Positions 54,025 through 64,000 of a stretch of DNA of 64,000 nucleotides are shown here, in pieces; the stretch's first letter is position 1, and each line of letters starts with the position of its first letter. The translations under genes and the position numbers were made by a program. The stretch is from Adiantum capillus-veneris. Its lineage: Eukaryota > Streptophyta > Polypodiopsida > Polypodiales > Pteridaceae. The stretch covers positions 52,365,209-52,429,208 of the forward strand of contig CM043971.1 in assembly GCA_014529385.2 (NCBI GenBank), given 5' to 3'. The notes under the pieces are model-generated. The model saw only the letters and a list, made by a program, of their open reading frames with translations. It was not told the origin of the DNA and did not search any database.

Positions 54025-55603
54025 ATGCGGTGGGCGAACATCTTGTCACAGTTTCACTTCCGGATTGTCCATGTTCAGGGACATAAGAATTTGGTGGCAG
54101 ATGCTTTGTCTTGGAAGCCGTTGATTCTAGCTATTTCCGCGATACATCATAGGAGCTTCGAGGATATGGTCGACGAGTATGCCACAGATCCGGATTTTGC
54201 AGACGTTTTCACACGGATACGGGATGGGGAGACAGTAGCGGGATATTTCATTCAGGATGGCTGCTTGATGAGGAAAACCATGTTGTGCGTTACACAGCCG
54301 TTGAGGTAAAAGGTTATGACTGAATGCCACTTTCCACCTTTTACGGGTCATTGTGGCATTGATACCACCTTGAAAGGGGTTGAGAAATACTTCTTTTGAC
54401 CGAGGCTCAGGAAGGATGTGGACAAATTTGTGTGCAGTTGCTTGGTATGCGAGAAGGTCAAGTTTGACAGGCATAAAGCACACGGATTGTTACAACCTTT
54501 ACCCATACCCACCCGCCCCTGGGAAAGTATTGCTATGGATTTAATTTTTGATCTCCCGAGAACACAGAGTGGTCACGATGGTATCTGGACTGTTATTGAC
54601 AGATTTAGCAAGCAGGTTGATTTCATTCCAGTGAAGAAAATAGTCAAGCCGGATCACTTAGTGAGACTGTTTGTGGCCCAGATTTTCAGATTACATGGCA
54701 TGCCTGAGACGATTGTCTTCGACAGGGACCCCAGATTTACGAGTTTGTTTTGGAAGGCAATTTGGGAGAACATTGGTACGCAGTTGCAGTTCTCGTCATC
54801 TTTCCACCCGTAGACTGACGGGCAATCTGAGATTGCCAATTTAGTGGTTTTAGATTTATTGAAGTCTTATATCTCGGATCAGAAGACTCAATGGGAAAAG
54901 TATCTACCTTTGGTGGAATTTGCCTACAATAACACGATACACTCTTCGACGGGGAAGGTGCCATTTGAGATTGTTGAAGGTGCTGCGAAGGTTCCACCCT
55001 TCCTAAGCACAAAAGATAACATTTTTGAAGTTGATGAGTATACGCGCGACTTAGACACGGCTTTTGCCAAGGTCCGTGAGGCTTTGCAAAACTCTCAAGA
55101 ACGATAGAAAAAGGCAGCGGATCGCCATCGTCGCGATTTGAAATTGAAGGAGGATGATTGGGTGCTCTTACGTTTTGAGAAGGCACGCCTGAGAAAGAAG
55201 AAGGGAAAGGAGAGGCTTTTTCCAAAGCTTAGTATGAGATACTACAGACCTTTCGAGATCTCTGAAAAAAGATCAATGATGTCTCCTTCCGACTGAAAGT
55301 GCCTGACACTTGGAGGATTCACCCAATGCATTTCATGTGAGTCTCTTGAAACCTTTTAAAGGTGATGGGCCTGATGATGGGGAGCCCGATGAGCAACCCG
55401 AAGTGGAGGAAAATGAGGAGATCCTTGTTCCTGAACAGATTCTGGCATATAAGGACACAAAGAATAAGGGTAACTTACGAAGGCGGTTCTTGGTTAAATT
55501 CAAGAACTATCCTGCATTGGATGCGAAGTGGATGGAGGAGGAGGGCCTAGCAGATATTCCTCGGATTGTGAAACTTTACCTCGAAGCTTTTGGTTTAGCA
55601 TAG
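54025..55603 (+). pseudogene. E2 integrase and chromodomain
   Basis: VQGHKNLVADALSWKPL; zinc-binding part FTGHCGIDTTLKG, CLVCEKVKF; core MDLIFDLPRTQSGHDG, IWTVIDRFSKQVDFIPVKK, FDRDPRFTSLFWKAIWENIG, TDGQSEIAN. The D, D and E residues remain. Stops at 54307, 54397, 54811 and 55105, and a shift near 55270. Chromodomain ILVPEQILAYKD, RRRFLVKFKNYPALDAKWME (about 55420-55550). E1 has a deletion inside this core; E2 does not. Confidence 0.92.
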
Positions 55604-56159
55604 TCTACTCCAAATGGAACTCAGAATTGAGCTTGGCCACGGATTTGGTGCAGTGGGATGCACAAGAGGGGAGTTACTCTGCTCCTTTATCAACAGATGC
55701 CTTGATTTTTAGAATACTAGAGTCATTGATGTCTCTTTGAGTTTCAGGGATACTGAGAGCTGACAATATTCTGCTGTATGACTTTATGAAATAGAATTCC
55801 TGAATATGAAACTGATTTGTTCTTGACTTGCTTTTAAGTGCAGGAATTGATAGACGAAATGACTGCAGCATTTTGGTCTAATTGATCTCGAATAGACATG
55901 GTTGCAATAGGGGTTAGTCAATCAGGCATCGATCAGGTCCTGAGTGGATCTAGATGCGATTGCTAGCTACATTGCCGATAAATCATGGTCTAAGATTTGA
56001 ATGAATGTCGAATGTCCTGTGATGTGTGATGTGACTGTCGATTGGTACATGTGCTAGATGTGTGTTCCTAGTGCGTTGGTACTAAGAGTCAGTGTCTGCT
56101 AAGACAGTTTATGGCCTCTGTCTGTTTTGCAGGCGTAATCAAGGGCGATTACAATGCTT
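55604..56159 (+). other. E2 3' untranslated interior
   Basis: Non-coding, homologous to 13290-13870 in E1 with several small deletions. Confidence 0.75.
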
Positions 56160-56535
56160 TCAAGAGGGGGGTATGTCACAAAGTGATGACGTGGCTGCCC
56201 GCTCTGCAGGAAACCCTAACCCTAATTGCAGAAAATCAGAAACCCTAATTTGCTGAAACCCTAACCCTAACTGCAAAAAATCAAAAACCCTAATTTGCTA
56301 GGAAACCCTAACCCTGATTTGCTGATGTGGAGGGCTGACACGTGGTAGCTATACGGATCCCCTCGTTTTGCGGCGCAATTTGCGAAATCCTGTACGGCAG
56401 CTTTTGCAGCAGTTTTGGGCCTAGCCTTTTGGCATTGCTTTTTCCCACGCAATGGGAGAGAGAGAGAAACCCTCTTTGCTTTATTTTTTTTAACAAAGCT
56501 TTTGAGCTTTTGATTTCTAGCTTTTGGGGTTCTGT
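56160..56535 (+). repeat. E2 polypurine tract and truncated 3' LTR
   Basis: TCAAGAGGGGGGTA at 56160-56173, then TGTCACAAAGTGATGACG at 56174. Telo-boxes near 56212-56310. After GCTTTTGGGG (about 56530) the match to the 5' LTR stops; the last 200 or more bp are missing. Confidence 0.85.
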
Positions 56536-56803
56536 CGCCGGTTGCCCACCTTGTCCGGGCGCCCTTATATTTCTATTTTTCTTGTTGGGTCGTGGGGGCT
56601 TTTATTAGGCATTGCTCTACCTCCCCTTAGGCACCTATATATGGGGCCGGGGGGACCCTGGTCTGTTGTTGTGGTAGTCAGTGGGGTGCTCATCGCCCCC
56701 TTTCCCCATCTCTGGCGTTTTGTGTTTTCCCAACCCCCCCCCCCCCCCCCCCCCCCCTTTTCTCACGCTTCCGCACACGCGCACTCTCAAATGGTATCAG
56801 AGC
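56536..56803 (+). repeat. End of another LTR with a 24-bp C run, and its primer site
   Basis: ACCTATATATGGGGCC (TATA-like, about 56632) is followed by a run of 24 C (56734-56757), an LTR-like end CACTCTCA (56789) and TGGTATCAGAGC at 56792-56803. This marks the 3' end of an LTR unrelated to E2's. Its left border and partner were not found. Confidence 0.6.
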
Positions 56804-57690
56804 TTGCTCTTCATGGTTAGGGACCTGGCGCACCACACCTGCATGAGGTCTTTCCTCCCAAGAAGAAGATCAGATCAGCGAGCATTTTTCTGCGATCTGC
56901 CAGCGTTTTGCAAAAGCCAGGCAAGCTATGGAACTTGGAGAGTTATCATCGCGGAGGACCTTCTCCACCTGTTTTTTTTGTCTCCACACCTGGCATGTTT
57001 GCTTCTGGCTGCCCAGTGCCAGCGCTACTTATTTTGGGACTTTTCGTTGCTGGAAAACCCCTCTGCTCTAGCTGCATTTTCATCCAGATTTGCGTTTTTA
57101 CAGCAAGGCAGTGTTTGCTGCACAGAGGGGGAGCGCTGGGCTTCGTACATCTCGATCTTGCCTCCTACACGGCTCGGCATCCGGCGAGATTCCTCTGATT
57201 CTACTACAGTTTTTCAGCCATTCCCCACTGCTGTTTTTTCTCTGTTTTCAGCCCTCCGACGGCTGTGCCCACAGAGATAAACCCTCCCTATACCCTCTGC
57301 ACACCGCTCCGGACCCTGCCGGGAGCGTACGAGCACACTGAAATGGCGTTTTCATGAGGCATCATATAGAGGACTTGCCATGGTTCGTTCGCATTCCAAA
57401 GGACGAATCCATCTTCATGTCCCATTCGGCGTTGCTCTCGCCAATCTTCCCGCATAGGGGCAACATAGGTTGGCCGGTAACCTTCGAGGACGGTGTTTGC
57501 ATATTCTGCCATTCGCTTGATGAGTGTCCATCTGGTTTGCAGTTTGGTGCACACCATCTGAGTTGGGGCAGCAAAGTTTATTGTTGGCCAATAACCAACA
57601 AGGGTATCGTTGAATCAAGAGACAGTTCATGTAGATGCATCATCACCATCCTTTTGTTTTGGACATTTCCACATCACGCAGGGGAGCCTC
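56804..57690 (+). other. Unassigned interior sequence
   Basis: 56804-57340 has phrases like CAGCGTTTTGC and TTTTTCAGCC known from LTR-C. 57354-57722 is open on the plus strand for 122 codons (MRHHIEDLPWFVRIPKDESI) and 57288-57557 on the minus (LEGYRPTYVAPMREDW). I recognise neither and do not call a gene. Confidence 0.4.
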
Positions 57691-58500
57691 TCCCAAAAGT
57701 TGCCATGGAGGACATCATCTAGAAAAAACTTCATCCGAGACCATCTTATGGCGTGCATGGAGCTCGGTACTAGTACCTCACCTTAAAGCAAAAGGGGATG
57801 TCACGTGCACGGCGCACTTGGCTCTATGTGCCATGTGGACATGCTTCATCGACTTCTAGAGCCAATTTTCCAGCTTTGGAACCCTCTTGCATAAATGGTT
57901 TGTACACGTGTTTTGAGAGATGTTACACTACGGTGGGTATTTGGCACAACGAGCATGTAGGCTCAGGTTAGAGGAACGTGTCGGTCCAATCGGTTCGTCA
58001 AATGGTTCACCAAACAGTGAGTTGTCGCCCGTGTGCGCTCATTTGCACATTTTTACTGACCTAACCTAAAGTTCTTGACCTGGTCAAAAGTCATATAAAA
58101 GGAGCAGCTAGGCAACGTTTTCTCATCAGATAAGGAATCATTAGCTGGAGGAGAGCCTCAACGTTTTTGCAGTAGCAGACCAGCCCCAGCGTTTTTCAAA
58201 GCCTTGGTGTTTTCGGCAGCAAATCAGCCAGCGATTGCAGTTTTCAGCCCTAACGCTAGCCGTCCCCTTGCAGATCAGCCAGCGTTTTCAGTTTTCAGCC
58301 CTTCCCTCGCCGGAGGTGTGTGAGATTTGCGATCGCCAGCAATCCGGTATTTTGGTAGCCCATTGAGCTTCTCCTCGGCCATTCCCTCACCGGCATTGAC
58401 TGCTACCATTGCTGTCCATCATCAGCACCGTCTAAAACCGGCCTGTTCAATCCAAAAAGGGCGGTAGACTTTACTTCAAACCTTGATTTAGCTTTCACCC
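57691..58500 (+). repeat. Pol tail, polypurine tract and 3' LTR of a decayed element (LTR-D/E type)
   Basis: MELGTSTSP-stop near 57750-57780 matches the pol end of E6. AAAAGGGGA follows, then TGTCACGTGCACGGCGC at 57799. The LTR shares CATGTGGACATGCTTCATCG, CTCTTGCATAAATGG and AGAGGAACGTGT with the E6 3' LTR. TATA-like ATATAAAAGGAG near 58092. The right border is blurred by LTR-G. Confidence 0.7.
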
Positions 58501-58529
58501 ATTATTAGTCGTCTATTATACCTGCGCTA

Positions 58530-59830
58530 TAGTGACACAAGAGAGGGGAATGGGATACAGATGCTAGAATGCACCTGTATGAGAATACCGACACCAGATT
58601 GGCCCCTAACTTAGGCGCCCCTTTCGGTATTTCTTTATTGTTCAAAAGAGGGAATAAACGCTGTGGTTCCCTACAAGCTGCCCCGCACAAACTCGGCTGA
58701 ATTTCCACTGTTCCAGCCTGATTTCGGCAGCATAACTGTACTAGGACCCTTCACAGTCAGTATTCCCACGCATTGGCCGACTTTCCCGACGCATACGGGC
58801 ACTTTGCAAAACCTGGCGAGAATCTGCAGCACGCTGAATTCTCTGTTTTCAGCCCTGAAAATGCGCTAGAATCACCTGTACAGCGGTCCCCTTGCGTCCC
58901 CGAACCTCCTGGGGGTATTAGGGTCCGTTTAGGGCCAAAACCCTAAACCTGCAAAAATACACAGCAGGCTGTAATTCACTGTTTCGGGCTCCGTTTCGCA
59001 TGCCGGTCACATCCGTAGCAAGTCCTCGAGCTCCCGCACCTGTAGGGCTACTTGCCCTTTGAATCGGACGAGATTTCTGGCGTGAAACCTCTCCGAATTC
59101 ACCTGTACTTGCGGGGGGGATTAGCCGCTAGCTAATCCAGTACCTGTGCAAGAGGCTCTTGCCTCGGCAATCGCGCATGAACCCACACAACTGTACATTG
59201 GTCAAATGAAGAGCCCACTAGAGGGGCATAACATACTGCCAAAGGGGAGAGAGAGGGCAGTGTGTAGCGTGCAGGGCATCACTCCTGGCACCGCACTGTG
59301 CATAGGAGGGAAAGCAAGCACTCCATAGCTCTTAACCTGTGACAAAACTGAAAATGAGGCTCTCCCTTCTTCAAATTCAGCGCCACTTCTTGTTGCATGA
59401 GGCAAGTGCACCTGAAGGTGCCACTTGGCACATTTATAAGCATTTTCCCGTTTCGGGGTTGCCGCCTAAAAATCTCCCAACCGGCTGCCCAGTTGACTTC
59501 ACGGCAGAGTAAGAAAATGTTCCCTTTGTCATTCCGGAGGTAATGACGTCAACACATTTTCAGGTCCCAAAATAGCAGTTCCCTAAATTTTAGGAGATGC
59601 TGCCATTGTATCTTTCTAGGTCATCCGACCCTCTTTGTACACTGTGGCCACATTCAGAACTGAAATGTAGCCTCTGTAGCAAAGGATTCCACTTTGGCTA
59701 GTCAATGACCCCACTTGGCTAACCATAGTCCTTGTCCAACCTTAGTGCTCTCTTGCCCTCAGGCCTGGACTCCCTCTGGACAGTTCCACACTAGCTATGC
59801 AATGCAGGGCAGTTAGATTTCCCGAGGGGT
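58530..59830 (-). repeat. LTR-G copy, minus orientation
   Basis: Opposite-strand match to 16781-17626 plus 22057-22740. It shows the uninterrupted arrangement across the E8 insertion point (GGGGCATAAC near 59223). GGCGCC motif at 58599-58640. Borders approximate. Confidence 0.75.
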
Positions 59831-59889
59831 GTTTCCAAAAAGTGAAAGTAAATAGATAATAAGAAAGAAATCAACAAAAAGGATAGATA

Positions 59890-60347
59890 GTAGTCACACG
59901 CTGGTGACACCGTCGATATCTGCGTTTTAAGCTCTTCATTCCTCTCACATCGGGAGAATGAGCCCCAAATCTACCTCTTGGTGGCCATCTGCAATCCCAC
60001 ATTGAGAAGGATCCAAAGGCGCATCAAATCAGGCTTGGGGGTGCTTCCTCTCGAGGAGTTACTGCGGCGACGTTCCCCATTCGAGTCAGTAGAGTCTATT
60101 GCATGTGTGTACATTCCATTTACGCAATCAAAAGAAAATACCACATCGGCAATGATGTGGGTTGGGACCCCATCGGGTGTATTCTCCTCTCTCTCTCTCT
60201 CTACATATCTATACCGCTCTCTCATTCTCTCTCTTCAGGGAAAATAAAAGGAACCATCACTCATGCTAAAAGCAATCATTAAGGCAAAGAAAGAAGTAAA
60301 GATTGGTGGAAATATAAAACCTAGATCTTCTTCATCGCGTCTGCTGC
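59890..60347 (+). repeat. LTR-D fragment, plus orientation
   Basis: Contains GAGGAGTTACTGCGGCGACG, TTTACGCAATCAAAAG, a CT run (60186-60205) and ends GTCTGCTGCACCTT. It is the opposite orientation to the E6 LTRs. It abuts the truncated E6 3' LTR head to head at 60347/60348. Confidence 0.75.
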
Positions 60348-60646
60348 ACCTTGCACACGTTCCTCTAACCTAGACCTACATGCTCGTTATGCGAGATGCC
60401 CACTGAAGTGTAATAACATCTTGTCAAAACATTTGTACAATCCATTTATGCAAGAGGTTTCCAAAACTGGAAAATCTAATCTATTGGGCTCCTCCGGACA
60501 TGCAGGTCCTACAAACAGGCTTACAAAATTACCGGTACTAATTCTCCTAGGATTCTAGACACTCCTATCTGGTGAGAGGTGGAAAATTGGCTCCGGAAGT
60601 CGGTGAAGCATGTCCACGTGGCACACATAGCCTAGTGCATGTGATA
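60348..60646 (-). repeat. E6 3' LTR, truncated
   Basis: Begins TATCACATGCAC at 60646 (TGTCAC expected), after AGTACGAGGGGA. Shares CATGTAGGTCTAGGTTAGAG with 57955. Stops at 60348. Confidence 0.75.
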
Positions 60647-60657
60647 TCCCCTCGTAC

Positions 60658-61065
60658 TTAAGGTGAGGTATGAGTACCGAGCTGCAGGGCCTCCTTGTAT
60701 GAGGCTAGCAAATCTGGATAGTCAATGAAAAATTCCTCGTCCACCCAAGCAATTTTATGTGTCCCTCGATCCTTGAATTTGAGAAAATATTGCTTTGCGT
60801 TCTTCTTATTGCCAAACTGGAATTGAAGCAATTGAAATACGCTTCGGCTTCTTAACTTTGATTGGAACATTGATCTTCGGTGGTTCTTCTTTTGGATTGC
60901 TCTTTGGAAGTCCATCCTTGTGGTGGCATCTCTCGAGCCCACTTTGGAAACTCTTTGTGCCTCTTGTAGACGTTCGACGAAATGGCAATGCGAGGTATCA
61001 ACTTCCGGAATTTGACTCTCCTTGTCCTTCACAAAACTGAATTGAGTTTGGTTTCTTATGAACAA
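60658..61065 (-). pseudogene. E6 pol C-terminus, chromodomain-like
   Basis: Open minus frame of 135 residues: a basic linker, FQFGNKKNAKQYFLKFKDRG, THKIAWVDEEFFIDYPDLLA and SYKEALQLGTHTSP-stop. The pattern FLKFKDRGTH..AWVDEEFF resembles a chromodomain's hydrophobic core and acidic end. It ends a few bases before the polypurine tract. Confidence 0.7.
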
Positions 61066-61178
61066 AGTGAGCTGGTAACCAAAAAGACCTTACATTGGGA
61101 GGGTAGAGCCTCCTACACAAGAATTCACCTATTTTTGGCTTATCTTTATCCGGTTTATGGAAATGAGAGAAGTTTTAC

Positions 61179-61774
61179 TTACGTGTTCCATGTCATGGAA
61201 TTGGTCGGAGACAATGTATATAGGTCGATGGGGATGGCGTGTAGGGAAATGGTGATCTTGGGTAAACACGGAATTGACCTTGAGAAATGATGATCCTGGG
61301 TAAGCACGGAATTGACCCTGAGAAATTGTTCAATATACCTATCAAGAATGCCCAAATTGGTCGATGTTGAATTGACCTGAATGACCGAGTTTGGTATTCC
61401 ATTGCGTAGTTTCTTGCTAGTGTGGACATGATAGATGAGAGGACCAGATAAGATGCCTGGATCCATTCTGATGGTAACGGACTGGGAAACGTTCTGCGTG
61501 ATGTGAAGTGAGCAAGTATCCCAATCAATGCGTGGCTTGAAACTGCTAGCACTTAATACCCAAAATAACATCACATCCACTTAATTAGCAACCACAAACT
61601 GACACATTCAAGAGATTCAAAAGAACTCACGTCCTTCAAGAATCCCACCACCGGGTAGGCGGGAATAGGAGTAGACGGGAGATGGACATGTGTCATGATG
61701 GCCTCATTAATGATGTCGTGTGTGCTACTAGAGTCAAATAACAAAATCCCGTTTTTGGCCTTTAATCTGTCCAT
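61179..61774 (-). pseudogene. E6 protease remnant
   Basis: GILLFDSSSTHDIINEAIMT (DSG changed to DSS) near 61730, then AYPVVGFLKDVSSFESLECV S, and after a shift DVMLFWVLSASSFKPRIDWD (GxxWL..PxIDW end of protease) near 61550. The segment 61240-61330 repeats GGTAAACACGGAATTGACCT and GGTAAGCACGGAATTGACCC. Confidence 0.75.
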
Positions 61775-62395
61775 AACATTTTAAGTTCCTCATCATCAAA
61801 AGTCCCCTCCTGCTTAACTTCTTGCTCTACTGCACTCATAGCATTCACTTGAGGGATAGAATCAAAAGTTGACGCAATAGTAGGTTCATTTTTAGATTCA
61901 TTCTAAGGACAATGCTTTTTCATGTGACTTACTGTATGACAATGAAAACACCTACATTCTTTTGCATACAATGCCTGTTCTTTACTTAATTGACCATGAC
62001 CACCTACATTCCTTGATCAACTTTCTCATCAGGTGTGAGTTGAGGATTTTCCTTTACCGCTTATCTTTGTCACTCTTAGATTGAGATGTAGATGGAGAAT
62101 TTGGAGAGTTCTTTTTATTGTTACCATTCCCATTAGATCTTTTGTCCTTGTTTTTAGAGGATTCATGAGAGGAAGAGTTATCATTATTGTAGGCTGTCTT
62201 GAGCTTACCCTTGTTGTGCTTCATCTCTTGGAGTTGAGCCAAGCGTACGGCCTCTTGCAATGTCTTTGGATCACCGGCTTCCACATCAAACTTGATTGAG
62301 TGGTCCAATCCAGGGGGAAAGGCCTCTAAGCTTTCCTCATCCGATTTCCTCAATTGTTCACCTAACTGGGACACACGGTTAGCATACGACCTCAC
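61775..62395 (-). pseudogene. E6 gag, distal part, with zinc knuckle
   Basis: MRSYANRVSQLGEQLRKSDE, AVRLAQLQEMKHNKGKLK, a Ser/Asn/Lys linker (62054-62180), then CFHCHTVSHMKKHC (61909-61950). Homologous to the E5 gag at 31880-32435. Confidence 0.85.
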
Positions 62396-63035
62396 ATGTT
62401 AACCTTGTTGAGACAAAGCCCGAAAATCCTCTTGCAATCACTTCAGGTACTGTGGAGGCAAGAAGCGAGTCTTTAAAGTTTAGATCCTTGAAATCCTCCC
62501 AACTAAGCTCGAGAGGTGAAAGGAGGAGAGACTTTGAATGGGCCGCCTTGTGGGCTTCCTCCTCCTCTATCCACTCATCCTTCCAAGTGATGGCATCACC
62601 CATGAGATGCATGGAAGCCAAGAGAACTTTGTTATTAGCAGACTTCGTAACAACCGCAAAATAAGTTGTAAATTGATGCAACCAAGAATAAATAACAATA
62701 GCATCCAACTTACCGTCATACTTACTGAAGGTAATCTTCTTGGGAATTGGATCGCTGGTCGTCCATGTAGCATTGGTTACCTCCGCGACGATCTTGGCAA
62801 GCTGTTCATAATTTGGCTCCGAGGGTGGGGTATTTGATCGGACTGCCAGAGATGTGATGAGATCACGCGTAGCATACGAGCCTTGACTTCGGCCTTCAAT
62901 CAACGTTCCTCTCGCTCCGCCACTTCCACACGTTGTTGTCGACGTGCTTCTTGCCGCCGCATCATCTCCATGATATCGCATCATGGTATCCATGGGATTG
63001 GGTGGCAAGGATGGAGGGGTAGGGGGACGACTCAT
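62396..63035 (-). pseudogene. E6 gag, proximal part
   Basis: MSRPPTPPSLPPNPMDTMMR at 63035, a Gly/Thr-rich linker, EQLAKIVAEVTNATW, ITFSKYDGKLDAIVIYSWLH, TKSANNKVLLASMHLMGDAI TWKDEW, then LSWEDFKDLNFKDSLLASTV. A stop lies near 62399 and a shift near 62475. SKYDGK..I.SWLH is the capsid start shared with E5. Confidence 0.85.
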
Positions 63036-63324
63036 GGGAGTATCCGAAGGGGGAACTTTCTAGCCCTTTGAATTGGGGGAGGTCTCCATACTACTACGTG
63101 TCTTGAGCATGCAAGGGTTTTTGCTCTTGGTTAGCACCCCGTATGCAACACCCGGTATACAATTGGTTGCTATTTTCCTTGCTCAAGACGCATGGTCCCA
63201 CGCGCTATGGTAGGCCTGTTGTTCCAAGAGTGGGAGGAGTATCACCAAAGTGTTGCAAAACACAACCGAAAACACGAGAGGTTTTTTTTTGGGGGGATTA
63301 GCGGATTAGTGCAAAATCTTCAAA
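63036..63324 (-). other. E6 leader
   Basis: Non-coding leader between gag and primer site, with GTGTTTTGCAACACT-type palindromic bits and an A/C run at 63280-63296. No gene. Confidence 0.6.
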
Positions 63325-63336
63325 TCTTTGATACCA
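63325..63336 (-). other. E6 primer-binding site, mutated
   Basis: TGGTATCAAAGA on the minus strand, two changes from the tRNA-Met consensus. Confidence 0.82.
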
Positions 63337-63337
63337 A

Positions 63338-63494
63338 TATTAGGTGCAACAGAATTGAAATGATGACAAGATCTAGACTCTACACTTCCACAAATTTTTA
63401 CTTCTTTCCTTGCGTTAATGGTGCTACTTAGCACGAGAGATGGTTCCTTTTATTTCCTTGAAGAGAGGGAATGAGAAAGAGAGGTAGAGATGTG

Positions 63495-63553
<59 letters not shown>

Positions 63554-63908
63554 ACCCGATGGTGTCCCAACCAACCCTCTCAAGGGCCTTCCACACTGTT
63601 GTCGATGTGGTGTTTGCTTTTGATTGCGTAAATGGAACGTACACACATGAAATACCTCAAGTGCAGACTCTAGTGACTGGAATGGGGATAGTCGCCGCGG
63701 TAACTCTTCAAGATGAAGCGCTGATTTGATGCACCTTTGGATCGGTCTCGATGACGGGTTGCTGATGACCACCTTGTCAAAGGTGGCAGCGGAAGATGCA
63801 ATCACAGTTGTGTGTGTCCTCGGGTCTATCCATTGGCATGTTAGTTCTACGCCGACCACCCTTGGTCACTTGTATGAGCAGGTATTTATCAGCATGGAGA
63901 GCATTTCC

Positions 63909-63945
<37 letters not shown>

Positions 63946-64000
63946 CTCAGATGTCCTGTCTCATTCTACCTATGTGATCTCTCTTCTACACAGGTGTGCC
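63338..64000 (-). repeat. E6 5' LTR, running off the window
   Basis: Ends CTGTTGCACCTAATA at 63338. GA runs at 63497-63547 and 63916-63941. Contains CGCCGCGGTAACTCTTCAAG and TTGGATCGGTCTCGATGA. The start lies beyond 64000 or could not be found. Confidence 0.75.

Larger units (their letters stand above)
42607..56535 (+). mobile_element. E2: Ty3/gypsy chromovirus (E0/E1 family), interrupted by E4
   Basis: 5' LTR 42607-43617 (with a 290-bp insertion), tRNA-Met site, gag to 44549, E4 inserted at 44550-51528, gag continuing at 51534, protease, full-length RT region, RNase H, integrase and chromodomain to 55603, polypurine tract, and a 3' LTR from 56174 that is cut off near 56535. Gag and pol follow E1 closely and keep the RT part E1 lost. 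Many stops and shifts; not functional. Left flank is GTCAT; no right flank survives. Confidence 0.9.
60348..64000 (-). mobile_element. E6: LTR-D family gypsy element, minus strand, reaching window edge
   Basis: 5' LTR from 63338 to beyond 64000, primer site, gag, zinc knuckle, protease, then a jump to a chromodomain-like pol tail, polypurine tract and a truncated 3' LTR (60348-60646). RT, RNase H and integrase core are gone. Gag is homologous to E5 and E8. Confidence 0.85.

Noticed and set aside
57288-57722. Opposing open frames (minus 57288-57557, plus 57354-57722) as a captured gene
   Set aside because: Neither frame resembles a family I know; which strand codes, if any, cannot be decided.
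1-64000. CRISPR array, bacterial operons, rRNA or intact tRNA genes
   Set aside because: No regularly spaced repeats with unique spacers and no RNA-gene structure; all tRNA-like matches are 12-base primer sites.

Overview
This window is a stretch of large land-plant nuclear DNA made almost entirely of nested, decayed LTR retrotransposons. The plant signs are Ty3/gypsy chromovirus polyproteins with chromodomains, primer-binding sites matching plant initiator tRNA-Met (TGGTATCAGAGC), a Ty1/copia relic, long GA/CT microsatellites, telo-box (AAACCCTAA) clusters inside LTRs and a PPR-like gene fragment. I see no intact host gene, no rRNA, no tRNA and no CRISPR. The species cannot be named from the sequence alone.

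Layout. 1-6469: a gypsy gag remnant (minus), unassigned LTR-like or leader sequence, a copia pol relic (minus, 3320-4333) and a small gag-like fragment. 6475-16458: element E0 (gypsy, minus, flanked by CTATA), split by the same-family element E1 (plus, 8170-14455), which landed inside E0's gag. 16464-22740: LTR fragments called here LTR-D and LTR-G. LTR-G hosts E8 (17627-22051, flanked by CCCCA), whose 3' LTR hosts a solo LTR (20075-21231, flanked by CACTA). 23131-41808: element E5 (minus), interrupted three times: by E3 (24838-29255, a gag-protease-only element), by a solo LTR (29741-30950, flanked by CTTCT), and by E7 (32860-40743, a large-LTR element without recognisable pol). 42607 to about 56535: element E2 (plus, E0/E1 family), interrupted in gag by E4 (44550-51528, flanked by AGGAC). 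E4 is the youngest and best preserved element, with 444-bp LTRs and a nearly complete gag-pol. 56536-64000: fragments of further LTRs plus element E6 (minus), whose 5' LTR reaches the window edge.

The elements work, or worked, as retrotransposons: LTR promoter, tRNA-primed reverse transcription, Gag capsid, then protease, RT, RNase H and chromodomain integrase. Nearly all copies carry stops, frameshifts or loss of the RT-integrase block. The E0/E1/E2 family shares one gag with a Ser-rich basic N-terminus and a CCHC knuckle. The E5/E6/E8 family shares another gag. E3 and E7 look non-autonomous.

Points worth most attention: an extra open reading frame upstream of gag in E4; E7, whose 2.3-2.8 kb LTRs carry PPR-like sequence and whose interior carries one long acidic reading frame; a GGCGCC-containing motif kept in otherwise dissimilar LTR families; a protein-kinase fragment inserted in E2's 5' LTR; and the insertion order, which can be read base by base from target-site duplications. 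All identities and differences were judged by eye; no alignment or search was run.
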